Positions 56,055 through 64,000 of a DNA stretch of 64,000 bases are shown piece after piece. Numbering within the stretch: position 1 is the stretch's first letter; every line of letters begins with the position of its first letter. This stretch comes from Flintibacter muris (GTDB lineage Bacteria > Bacillota > Clostridia > Oscillospirales > Oscillospiraceae), in NCBI RefSeq assembly GCF_943192995.1, contig NZ_CALPCP010000007.1:1-64000 (forward strand). Reading direction: 5' to 3'. Made by a program: the position numbers and the translations under genes. The notes beneath the pieces were generated by a model. It searched no databases and was not told the DNA's origin. It saw only the letters and a program-made list of their open reading frames with translations.

Positions 56055-56095
56055 TTTTTGCAGAGGGAGGCCAACGGCCGCCCCTGCAAATAGCG
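56055..56095. repeat. Short GC palindrome between rny and lspA
   Basis: GCAGAGGGAGGCCAACGGCC followed by GCCCCTGCAAATAG; the AGGCC/GGCC core and CCCCTGC end resemble 48004-48035. Confidence 0.5.
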
Positions 56096-56129
56096 TCAAC
56101 CCTGGAAATTGCTATAAAATGCGCAATAG

Positions 56130-56164
56130 AAAACCCCGGGACGCTTGGGGGGCGTCCTGGGGCT
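56130..56164 (-). terminator. Terminator of rny
   Basis: Minus strand: GCCCC-A-GGACGC pairs with GCGTCC-C-GGGG(T), followed by TTTTCTATT. It starts eight bases past the rny stop. Confidence 0.8.
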
Positions 56165-56171
56165 TGTCTGA

Positions 56172-57719
56172 TTATTTGGCATATTCAATGGCCTTGGTCT
56201 CACGCAGGAGGTGGACCTTAATCTGGCCGGGGTACTCCAGCTCATCTTCGATTTTCTTGGCGATATCCCGGGCGAGAAGGACCATCTGGTCCTCGCTGAT
56301 GACCTCGGGCTTGACCATAATCCGGACCTCACGGCCGGCCTGGATGGCGAAGGACTTCTCCACGCCGTTGAAGGAGGAGGTAATTTCCTCCAGGGTCTCC
56401 AGACGCTTGATATAATTTTCCAGATTCTCCCGCCGGGCGCCGGGGCGGGCGGCGGAGATGGCGTCAGCCGCCTGAACCAGGCAGGCCACCACCGTTTTGG
56501 GCTCTACATCGTTGTGATGGGCGTGGATGGCATGGATGATGTTCTCGCTCTCCCGGTACTTCCGGGCCAGCTCCACGCCGATCTGCACATGGGAGCCCTC
56601 CACCTCGTGGTCGATAGACTTGCCCAGGTCGTGGAGCAGTCCGGCCCGCTTGGCCTCGGTGACGTTGGCGCCGATCTCGGCGGCCAGCAGTCCGGCCACG
56701 TGGGACACCTCAATGGAGTGGTTGAGCACATTCTGACCGTAGCTGGTGCGGTAGCGCATCCGGCCCAGCAGCTTGACCAGCTCGGGGTGCAGGCCGTGGA
56801 CGTTAGTCTCGAAGATGGCCCGCTCGCCCTCCGACTTGATGACCATGTCCACCTCCCGCTTGGCCTTTTCCACCATCTCCTCAATGCGGGCGGGGTGGAT
56901 GCGGCCGTCCAGGATCAGCTTTTCCAGGGCCAGCCGGGCGATCTCCCGGCGGACGGGGTCGAAGCAGGATACGGTGATGGCCTCAGGGGTGTCGTCGATA
57001 ATCAGATCCACTCCCGTGAGGGTCTCCAGGGTGCGGATGTTCCGGCCCTCACGGCCGATAATGCGGCCCTTCATGTCGTCGTTGGGCAGGGGGACCACCG
57101 ATACGGTAGCCTCTGACACATGGTCGGCGGCGCAGCGCTGGATGGCCAGGGAAATAATCTCACGGGCCCTGGTGTCCGCCTCGTCCTTGAACCGGGCCTC
57201 AATCTCCTTGATCTTCATGGCGGACTCGTGGGTGACATCCTCCTCCAGCTGGTTGAGCAGATAGCTTTTGGCCTCCTCCGAGGTAAAGCCGGAGATGCGC
57301 TCCAGCTCGGTCACCTGCTGCTGCTTCAGCTGTTCGGCCTCGGCCTGGGTGGCGTCCAGCTTGGCAATCTTGGCGGACAGCTGTTCCTCCTTGCGCTCGA
57401 TGTTCTCCATCTTGCGGTCCAGGTTCTCTTCCTTTTGCTGCAGACGGTTTTCCTGGCGCTGCAGCTCACTGCGGCGGTCTTTTACCTCTTTTTCGTGCTC
57501 GTTCTTGGCCTTGAGGATCTCCTCCTTGGCCTCTACCAGGGCCTCGCGCTTTTTGCTCTCGGCGCTTTTGTAGGCCTCGTTGACAATGCGGGTGGCCTCA
57601 TCCTCGGCGGACTTGATCTCCCGCTCGGCGGTGGCCTTGCGGCGGTTCCAGCCGAAGAGAGCGCCGCCCAGCGCGCCAATCACCAGCCCGATCACCGCTG
57701 CGATGATATAGGGTATCAT
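56172..57719 (-). CDS. rny: Ribonuclease Y
   Basis: 515 residues. Membrane-anchored endoribonuclease that starts mRNA decay. N-terminal helix [20 protein letters not shown] anchors it; a long coiled coil follows (about 25-200, rich in K/E). Then a KH domain ([19 protein letters not shown]) and an HD domain with the doublet in [19 protein letters not shown] plus HAIHAHHND. Length is standard. Transcribed from a consensus promoter at 57907-57935. Convergent with nothing; lspA-rluD lies downstream on the same strand. Confidence 0.97.
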   Translation of the reverse strand: MIPYIIAAVIGLVIGALGGALFGWNRRKATAEREIKSAEDEATRIVNEAYKSAESKKREALVEAKEEILKAKNEHEKEVKDRRSELQRQENRLQQKEENLDRKMENIERKEEQLSAKIAKLDATQAEAEQLKQQQVTELERISGFTSEEAKSYLLNQLEEDVTHESAMKIKEIEARFKDEADTRAREIISLAIQRCAADHVSEATVSVVPLPNDDMKGRIIGREGRNIRTLETLTGVDLIIDDTPEAITVSCFDPVRREIARLALEKLILDGRIHPARIEEMVEKAKREVDMVIKSEGERAIFETNVHGLHPELVKLLGRMRYRTSYGQNVLNHSIEVSHVAGLLAAEIGANVTEAKRAGLLHDLGKSIDHEVEGSHVQIGVELARKYRESENIIHAIHAHHNDVEPKTVVACLVQAADAISAARPGARRENLENYIKRLETLEEITSSFNGVEKSFAIQAGREVRIMVKPEVISEDQMVLLARDIAKKIEDELEYPGQIKVHLLRETKAIEYAK

Positions 57720-57906
57720 TGGGTCTTGTTACACCTCCAAATTTTTCATGACGCGGCGGACCGCCGCGGCGCCTGCCGCCGGAGGTTCCGATTCCGGTAC
57801 AGGCTTGCAGTAAAAGGCCGCAAGGGGCCGGACAGGCGGGCTGCCTGCCCTCCCCTGCGGCAACTGAAAAACATCCCCACAGGTTTTTCAATATTTGTCC
57901 TTCTAT

Positions 57907-57935
57907 ATTGTAAAGGCCAACCGCTTTTCTGTCAA
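57907..57935 (-). promoter_or_regulatory. rny promoter
   Basis: Minus strand: -35 TTGACA (57930-57935), 17-base spacer, -10 TACAAT (57907-57912). The transcript would have a leader of about 180 bases (57720-57900), GC-rich, in which I see no recognised element. Confidence 0.85.
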
Positions 57936-58015
57936 GATTTATTCACATTTGAAATGGAGGGTTTTTTGAAAAATTTTTCCAACACTGGGGGTATGCGCCT
58001 GTTTTTCTATGTTGG

Positions 58016-58137
58016 GGAAATCAATTTTGGAGCTGCAGGGCGGGACGGCCCCGGGGCGCCGCGAGGAAAAGCTCCAGCCAACGGCGTGCCGAGCTGTCCC
58101 GCACTGCAAATCCGGCTGGATGTTCTGAACATTGATG
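58016..58137. repeat. Intergenic palindromic repeat (family A, reversed)
   Basis: Begins GGGAAATCAATTTTGGAGCT and ends CTGGATGTTCTGAACATTGA, the reverse complement of the edges at 27523-27642 and 54259-54380; inner ends GCAGGGCGGGAC and GTCCCGCACTGC. Inserted just before the promoter of the giant gene. Confidence 0.75.
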
Positions 58138-58160
58138 TCGTGTTTCTACACAGTTATCCC

Positions 58161-58189
58161 TTTCCAAACGGAATGGATTGTGCTACAAT
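58161..58189 (+). promoter_or_regulatory. Probable promoter of the 1596-residue gene
   Basis: -10 TACAAT at 58184-58189 with a -35-like TTTCCA 17 bases upstream (58161-58166). The leader would be about 50 bases. Confidence 0.55.
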
Positions 58190-58245
58190 TATCATGAGAA
58201 AATTTTGCCGCTCCAGCGCTTTGGGGCGGCTGATGAGGTGACGGT

Positions 58246-61200
58246 ATGAACAAAATGATCCGACAGTTGAACCGTGATATCCTCGAGGCCCTGGCTGCCC
58301 GCAGGCCGGGGGGGCTGTCCAACCGCCGGGCCCTTCAGGAGATGATGAAGGCGCCCGCCTGGACCGACGGTCTGGCCGCTTTGTTTCCCATCCGGGAGCG
58401 GCTGAGCTGCGCCCGCGTTCTGGAGTTGTGTACCCCCATCCTGGACCGGATATGTCCTCAGGCCCCGGAAAAGGGCTGGGGCCCCTTCTGCTACCAGTAT
58501 ATCTGCGGCGTGATGTACCCAGGCAGCGGCTTTGCCCCGGAGGCCCCCCGGTATGAGAACGGGGCGCTGTTCTATCTCACCGTCCTCCAGCTTCTGCTGG
58601 ACTACGAGCGCTCCGCCCTTCCCTTTGACCCTATGATGGACTTTCAGTTCCTCACAGAGGAGGAGTATGAGGCCTGTGACAAGGCCCGGGAGTACCGCCG
58701 GTTTCTGGCCGCATGGCGGGGAGAATTCCTCTATGAGCTGATGCGCCTGGGGCTGGAGTACACTCCCTTTAAAACGCTGAGCCACATTTCCGGCGTCCAC
58801 TACATCGCCATGACCGCCGCCCGGGGGCTGGCGGAGGCGGGGGTGGAGGTGGATCTGGCCCTCATTTCCGCCGCCGCCGCCGTCCACGATGTGGGCAAAT
58901 TCGGCTGCCGCCCCGGGGAGCGGGTGCCCTACCTCCACTACTACTACACCGATCAGTGGCTGCTGGAGCGGAAGATGGACGACATCAGCCATATCGCCTC
59001 CAACCACTCCACCTGGGACCTGGAGCTGGAGTCGCTGTCGGTGGAGTCCCTGCTGCTCATCTACGCCGACTTCCGCTCCAAGTCGGAGCGGGGCCCCCAG
59101 GGTGAGGAGATCATCATTCTCTACCCCCTGGACCAGTCCTTCCAGGTGATTTTGTCCAAGCTGGACAATGTGGACCGGAAAAAACGCCGCCGGTATGAGT
59201 TTGTCTACGGCAAGCTCCACGACTTTGAGGACTACATGCGCCGCCTGGGGGTGGACGTGGACCTCACCGGAAAAAAGCAGGCCCCCAGTCCGGCCAAGGA
59301 CCCCGCCCTGATGGGGCCGGAGGAGACCCTGAACTGCCTGATCCTGCTGTCGGTGGAGCACAACCTGCAGCTGATGCACATGCTGTCCAACGAGCAGCGC
59401 TTCGGCAACATCATTGAGGCCGCCCGCTCCACCAAGAGCTGGCAGCAGCTGCGAGCCTACCTCAATGTGTTTGAGGAGTACTTTACCTATCTGTCCGTGC
59501 GCCAGAAGACCCAGGCCCTGTCCTTCCTCTATGAGCTGCTGATGCACCGCGAGGGTGACATCCGCCGCCAGGCCGGCGCCCTGATCGGCCAGATTATCGC
59601 CCGGTTCCACCTGGTATACCGCAAAGAGATTCCCAGCCACGCCCAGAACGACCCGGCGGAGGAGGTGCCCTTCACCCTGTGGGGCCAGTATCTGGATATG
59701 ATTATCTTCCCCGACCACAAGACCACCCCCCAGCAGCGCTCCCATATCAGCTACACGTTAAAGCTGGTGGTGGAGTCCATGCTCAACCACGCCCGGCCCG
59801 GGGACATCCCCCGGTTCTTAGACGCCCTGCTCCAGTATTACAACGACCCGGAGCACACCGACGACGACACCGCCTTTACCTTGCTGGACGCCGCCCGCTA
59901 TCTGCCCCCCAAGCACTACGGAGAGGAGACCCGGGCAAAGCTGGTGGACTTTGCCGCCCACTTCTCCGCCGTGGACGACCCCAGGCTGGTGACCGCCGCC
60001 CTCCAGTTCCTGCGGGAGACGGTGCGCAACATCCCCCGCAGCCACCCCCAGATGGCCCGCATTGCCGACCTGGTGGAGGCTGTCCCCTCCAGCCAGCTGA
60101 CCACAGTGTTTCTCAAATGCCGTATCCTCCGCCGGGCGGGACGAGACGTGTCCGCCCTGGAGCATACCCTGTACCACACCGATATTACCAGCGAGGTCTT
60201 TTTGGACAACCTGAAAATCGCCACCCCCTGGGTGGTGAAGGTGGCCGGCGTGGAGCTGCTCCGGGACCAGGTGGAGCACGGGATGGAGGCCCACGTTCTC
60301 CATATCGCCACCCACTTCTCCAACCTGGTCAAGGTGTCTGAGCGGGTGGTGGTGCGGCACACTGCTGGCTCCGCCCTGGTGCACACCCTGTCCCTGCTGC
60401 GCCGGGAGCAGCGCAACGAGGTGGTGGTGGAGCTGGGCAAGGGCCTGGAGATGGGCCAGTATGAGATCTCCAAATATATCCCCCAGTACCTGGGGGAGGC
60501 CGCCTTGTACCTCCACCCCAGCGAGCTGGACGAACAGGTGCTGTGGCTCAAGGGCCTGCTGGGCTCCCCCAACGACTCCGCCGTGGCCGGGGCGCTGAAC
60601 ACCATTGCGGTGCTGCTTCAGCACTACCCCGCCTATCAGCAGCGTTTTTCAGAAAAGCGGGAGGTCTACACCCGGCGGCGGCGGGAGCTGCTGGGCCTGC
60701 TCCTCCAGGGCCTGGCCCACTACCGGGAGACGGTGCGCCAGGAGGCGCTGCTGGTCACCGGCAAGCTGCTGTTTGAAAGCCCCATCCTGGGTATAGAGGA
60801 GAAGGCACACCTGTTCTCCCTCAGCTACCGCAAGCTGCTCTTCCTCACCCAGGAGTCCTCCCGGCAGGACGGCCTCACCTTCTTCTACCGGGCGGCGGCC
60901 CTGGCCCATATCAACCGCTTTATCGCCCTGCGGCGGCTGGACTACGGCCCCTTCACCTTTGAAAAGCCCCGGAAAATCGCCTTCTTCCCCGGCACCTTTG
61001 ACCCCTTCACCCTGTCCCACAAGGGCATTGTCCACGCCATCCGGGACCTGGGCTTTGAGGTATATCTGGCGGTGGACGAGTTCTCCTGGTCCAAAAAGGC
61101 CCAGCCCCACCTGATCCGCCGGCAGATTGTCAACCTGTCGGTGGCGGGGGACTTCCACGTCCACCTCTTCCCCGACGACATTCCGGTGAATATCGCCAAC

Positions 61201-63036
61201 CCCGCTGACCTGCGGCGGCTGACAGACCTGTTCCCCGACCAGAAGGTGTATATTGTGGCGGGCAGCGACGTGGTGGCCAACGCCTCCTCCTACAAGGCCC
61301 AGCCCCAGCCCTTCTCCATCCACCAGATGAACCACGTCATCTTCCGCCGGGCGGGGGAGAAGGAACTGCCCGCCCCGCTGCCCATCACCGGCGAGGTGAT
61401 TCAGCTCCAGCTCCCCCCCCACCTGGAGGACATCAGCTCCACCCGCATCCGGGAAAACGTGGACCTGAACCGGGATATCTCCAACTTTATCGACCCGGTC
61501 ATCCAGGACTTTATCTATCAAAACGGACTCTACCTCCGGGACAGCCAGGAGAAGCCCATGCTGGGCACCGGCGACCTGGAGTTCCAGTGGGTGGGCCAGC
61601 CCGACCCCATATTGATGGACAGCCTCACCGCCGGCCTGTCCGACCGGGGGCCGGTGTGCGCCGCCGTCTTCGACCGGGGGGATTGGATGCTGCTGCTGCG
61701 CCAGGCCGGCCAGGGGGAGATTTTAGGCTATATCGCCTACCGCTCCCTGAGCACCTCCCAGCTCTTTGCCGCCCTGGGGGACACAGAGCTGGCCAACCGG
61801 GTCCGCCTGCGGGCGGCGGGCAACACCCTGCTTATTACCGCTTTGTCCGTTGTGGAGTCGGAGCGGTTTAAGGACTACCGCCAGCTGCTGCTGTGTGAGC
61901 TGCTGGCCCGGGCGCTGGAGGAGGACTGTGTCTACGCCGTCTTCTGTCCCCACGACCGGAAGGTGGACGACAAGCTGGAGGATGTGCTGATCCGCACCGG
62001 CTTCTTAGTCCGGGAGGAGGGCCAGCCCATCTGGGAGACCGACATGCACGCCCCCGCCACCCTCATCCAGAACCTGGAGACCACCATCCAGGACCCCCTG
62101 TCCCGAAATCCCAGGGTGCTGGCGGCCATCCGCCGCAGCCACCAGAGCTTGCAGCGGGCTCTGGCCCGGCTCTATCCCGGCTCCCTGCTGCTTACGTTGT
62201 CTGCCGACATTATCCACCAGCGCCTGCTGGAGAAAATCACCGCCTATAACAATGTCCCCGCCGTTCCCACCACCCCCAGGGTGCTGGGGGAGAACATGTG
62301 CGTCCCCTACGGCAAGCTCCTGCGGGGCAAGACGGTGCCCAATACAGTGACCAAGACCATCCACACCGACAGGGTCTACTCCCCCGACCTGTCTGAGAGC
62401 GTGATGGAGCCCTTCCCCTACTACGCCCCCATTTCCAGCCAGATCAGGACCATCAAATCCTTCGACAGGCCTGTGATTCTGGTGGACGACCTGATGCACC
62501 CCGGCTTCCGCTTCAAGGCTCTGGACCCCATTCTCCGCCGGGAGGGGGTGCCCATCCGCATGGTACTGGTGGGGGTGCTGTCCGGCTATGGCAAGGACCT
62601 GATGGACCACTGGGAGAGGCCGGTGGATTCGGTGTACTTTCTGCCCACCCTGCGCCAGTGGTTTATTGAGGCCACCCTCTACCCCTTTATCGGGGGCAAC
62701 ACCGTCCGGCGGTCCAGCTCTCCGGTGCCCGGACTGCTGCCCGGCATCAACCACATTTTGCCCTACGCCAGCCCCGTCTATCAGGAGCCCTGTGCCCGGG
62801 AGGCGGTGTTCCAGCTGTCCAAGGCCTGTCTGGAGGGGGCGCTGGATATCATTCGCACTCTGGAGCAGGAGTACCGCATCCTCTACGGCCGCAACCTGAC
62901 CCTGGCCCGCCTGCCCGAGGCTGTGATTCTCCCCCTGTGCCCCGACAAGGGCACCTGCCTGCACTACGACCCCACCCTGTCTGCCTCCGTCTACCTGGAA
63001 AACGACCTGGAGCAGCTTTTGAGGCAAAATCAGTAA
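58246..63036 (+). CDS. Giant multidomain protein: HD, helical repeats, NadD-like, GNAT-like, PRTase-like
   Basis: 1596 residues, no signal peptide or membrane helix. In order: an HD-type domain (SGVHYIAM, the doublet His214-Asp215 in VHDVGKFG, then HIASNHSTWD and IYADFRSKSER); a long region of HEAT-like helical repeats (about 390-900); a nucleotidyltransferase domain with FFPGTFDPFTLSHKG at 913 and ISSTRIREN at 1063, as in NadD or CoaD; a GNAT-like segment (about 1105-1255); and a phosphoribosyltransferase-like region with the PRPP-type loop VILVDDLMHPG at 1410. NadD fused or linked to an HD (YqeK) phosphatase is known, but this order and size are not familiar to me. A role in nucleotide or NAD-type cofactor metabolism or its repair is inferred. 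GAGGTG precedes the ATG. Confidence 0.85.
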   Translation: MNKMIRQLNRDILEALAARRPGGLSNRRALQEMMKAPAWTDGLAALFPIRERLSCARVLELCTPILDRICPQAPEKGWGPFCYQYICGVMYPGSGFAPEAPRYENGALFYLTVLQLLLDYERSALPFDPMMDFQFLTEEEYEACDKAREYRRFLAAWRGEFLYELMRLGLEYTPFKTLSHISGVHYIAMTAARGLAEAGVEVDLALISAAAAVHDVGKFGCRPGERVPYLHYYYTDQWLLERKMDDISHIASNHSTWDLELESLSVESLLLIYADFRSKSERGPQGEEIIILYPLDQSFQVILSKLDNVDRKKRRRYEFVYGKLHDFEDYMRRLGVDVDLTGKKQAPSPAKDPALMGPEETLNCLILLSVEHNLQLMHMLSNEQRFGNIIEAARSTKSWQQLRAYLNVFEEYFTYLSVRQKTQALSFLYELLMHREGDIRRQAGALIGQIIARFHLVYRKEIPSHAQNDPAEEVPFTLWGQYLDMIIFPDHKTTPQQRSHISYTLKLVVESMLNHARPGDIPRFLDALLQYYNDPEHTDDDTAFTLLDAARYLPPKHYGEETRAKLVDFAAHFSAVDDPRLVTAALQFLRETVRNIPRSHPQMARIADLVEAVPSSQLTTVFLKCRILRRAGRDVSALEHTLYHTDITSEVFLDNLKIATPWVVKVAGVELLRDQVEHGMEAHVLHIATHFSNLVKVSERVVVRHTAGSALVHTLSLLRREQRNEVVVELGKGLEMGQYEISKYIPQYLGEAALYLHPSELDEQVLWLKGLLGSPNDSAVAGALNTIAVLLQHYPAYQQRFSEKREVYTRRRRELLGLLLQGLAHYRETVRQEALLVTGKLLFESPILGIEEKAHLFSLSYRKLLFLTQESSRQDGLTFFYRAAALAHINRFIALRRLDYGPFTFEKPRKIAFFPGTFDPFTLSHKGIVHAIRDLGFEVYLAVDEFSWSKKAQPHLIRRQIVNLSVAGDFHVHLFPDDIPVNIANPADLRRLTDLFPDQKVYIVAGSDVVANASSYKAQPQPFSIHQMNHVIFRRAGEKELPAPLPITGEVIQLQLPPHLEDISSTRIRENVDLNRDISNFIDPVIQDFIYQNGLYLRDSQEKPMLGTGDLEFQWVGQPDPILMDSLTAGLSDRGPVCAAVFDRGDWMLLLRQAGQGEILGYIAYRSLSTSQLFAALGDTELANRVRLRAAGNTLLITALSVVESERFKDYRQLLLCELLARALEEDCVYAVFCPHDRKVDDKLEDVLIRTGFLVREEGQPIWETDMHAPATLIQNLETTIQDPLSRNPRVLAAIRRSHQSLQRALARLYPGSLLLTLSADIIHQRLLEKITAYNNVPAVPTTPRVLGENMCVPYGKLLRGKTVPNTVTKTIHTDRVYSPDLSESVMEPFPYYAPISSQIRTIKSFDRPVILVDDLMHPGFRFKALDPILRREGVPIRMVLVGVLSGYGKDLMDHWERPVDSVYFLPTLRQWFIEATLYPFIGGNTVRRSSSPVPGLLPGINHILPYASPVYQEPCAREAVFQLSKACLEGALDIIRTLEQEYRILYGRNLTLARLPEAVILPLCPDKGTCLHYDPTLSASVYLENDLEQLLRQNQ

Positions 63037-63049
63037 GGAGGTCCTTTCT

Positions 63050-64000
63050 GTGCTTGACATTCCAAATATCCGCGCTGTGCTGGACACCGCCAGCCGGTGG
63101 GACATGGACCTGGCCCAGTTCGCCTGCTGGGGCCACGCCCATCTGCTGAACCCCGTCCTCCCCCCGGAGGAGCTGGCGGCCTGGGAGGAACTGACCCAGG
63201 TCACCCTCCCAGAGGACTACCGGGCCTATCTCACCCAGCTGGGCAACGGCGGGGCCGGCCCGGCCTACGGGCTGTTTCCTCTCTCCCTGCCCAAGGACGA
63301 GTTCGCCCAATACCTCCAGCAGCCCTGCATCTACAGCGACGGCCAGGAGGAGAAATTTCAGGACGTGGTACAGCGCTTCGTCCACTGGGAGGACTTCGAC
63401 GACGACTGGTCCCTGTATCTGGACTACTTTCCCGACACTCCCTCCTGGAAGGACCAACGGTGGCAGAACGAGCACCGGAAGGAGTGGGGAGACGAGCTGG
63501 ACCGGCTGATCGACCAGACTATTATCTTCCCGCTCCTCCATTACGGCCAGTATCAAATCACCAACGAGGGCTGCTCCGGGGACATCTTTATCATCCTCAA
63601 CGGCTCCCACCGGGGGTATATCCACTGTGCCACCGCCGACTGCGACGCCGGTCTGGCCTTCCGGGAGCCGCGCACCTTTGCCACCTACAAGGAGGACTAT
63701 CTGAAGCGGACCTTTGCAGATTATTTCATGGAGTATGTGAACCGCACAGAGGATGTGTGTAACAATCTGTCCGCCGAAACGCGCCAAAAATTCCAGCGGG
63801 AGCGCGCCCAGGCCCGGGATTTTCTTGCCGCCGTCCAGGCCCGGGACTGGGATGGGGTGGTCAAGCTGCTGAACGCTATTGAGGACCCGGCAGCCTTGTC
63901 TACCAAGAGCAAGAGCCTCTATATCCACTATGATGAAAATCACCTGCTCTCCCCTCTCTCCACAAATCCGGCCGTGAAGCGGTTCTACGATAAGCTCTAT
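63050..64000 (+). CDS. SMI1/KNR4 (SUKH) domain protein, 3' end outside the window
   Basis: Begins with GTG 63050, eight bases after AAGGAGG, and stays open for 317 codons to the window edge. The SUKH pattern is visible: VTLPEDYRAYLTQLGNGGAG near residue 60, then AYGLFPLSL, and later YGQYQITNEGCSGDIFIIL, NGSHRGYIHC and TFATYKEDYL. SUKH proteins are common immunity proteins against polymorphic nuclease toxins and also occur as cytosolic orphans. It follows the giant gene by 13 bases, so it is in the same operon. The C-terminus is unseen. Confidence 0.85.
   Translation, partial: MLDIPNIRAVLDTASRWDMDLAQFACWGHAHLLNPVLPPEELAAWEELTQVTLPEDYRAYLTQLGNGGAGPAYGLFPLSLPKDEFAQYLQQPCIYSDGQEEKFQDVVQRFVHWEDFDDDWSLYLDYFPDTPSWKDQRWQNEHRKEWGDELDRLIDQTIIFPLLHYGQYQITNEGCSGDIFIILNGSHRGYIHCATADCDAGLAFREPRTFATYKEDYLKRTFADYFMEYVNRTEDVCNNLSAETRQKFQRERAQARDFLAAVQARDWDGVVKLLNAIEDPAALSTKSKSLYIHYDENHLLSPLSTNPAVKRFYDKLY

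Noticed and set aside
58192-59745. A 517-codon frame antisense to the start of the giant gene
   Set aside because: The opposite strand holds HD-domain motifs in frame; the antisense product is shadow-like.
1-64000. tRNA or rRNA genes, and CRISPR arrays
   Set aside because: I saw no cloverleaf-like gene with the T-arm consensus, no rRNA sequence and no spaced repeats; short RNA genes could still have been missed by eye.

Overview
The window comes from a GC-rich member of the Firmicutes, most likely a gut Clostridium of the Oscillospiraceae (Flavonifractor/Lawsonibacter type). This is inferred from RNase Y, an Ile T-box leader, a PTS with HPr/EI, AGCS and EFR1-type proteins, and families of short GC-rich intergenic palindromes. 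No rRNA, tRNA or CRISPR array was seen.

Layout. 1-1040: the end of an FHA gene and a PP2C phosphatase gene cut off by the 3' remnant of an element integrase. 1293-11061: a catabolic island with a tripartite tricarboxylate transporter (TctABC), two D-2-hydroxyacid dehydrogenases, an RraA-like aldolase, a DRE-TIM metallolyase, an HD protein and two paralogous LysR regulators. 11096-12400: mobile-element debris (IS5-family remnant, truncated HTH protein, deleted excisionase). 12464-21618: a two-component system that appears to control itself and a lipoprotein/ABC-2 export operon through identical direct-repeat promoters; its last permease carries an extra propeller-like domain. 21833-23242: a MATE pump, followed by a frameshifted XRE regulator. 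24219-26915: pnp and rpsO. 27101-29675: a small RHH regulator, an EFR1 flavodoxin-ferredoxin and a MalY/PatB-type PLP enzyme. 29941-36334: a sugar-acid locus (SDR, Zn-dehydrogenase, IlvD/Edd dehydratase, GntP permease, FadR-type regulator) with a shared operator motif in both divergent promoters. 36593-39009: glutaminase and an AGCS symporter behind a structured leader. 39126-47858: ptsI, ptsH and a sucrose-type operon (MBL hydrolase, amylosucrase-like GH13, PfkB kinase, PTS IIBCA, LacI regulator). 48111-53904: ileS at the end of an operon led by an Ile T-box, with five immunity-like or unknown genes between leader and ileS. 54498-57719: rluD, lspA and rny. 58246-64000: a 1596-residue multidomain protein (HD, helical repeats, NadD-like nucleotidyltransferase, GNAT-like, phosphoribosyltransferase-like) followed by a SUKH protein that runs off the window.

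How it fits together: most loci are nutrient-uptake modules with local regulators (LysR, FadR, LacI), interleaved with conserved housekeeping RNA and translation genes. The most unusual items are the giant fusion protein, the T-box operon in which ileS is distal, and the permease-propeller fusion in the two-component export locus.
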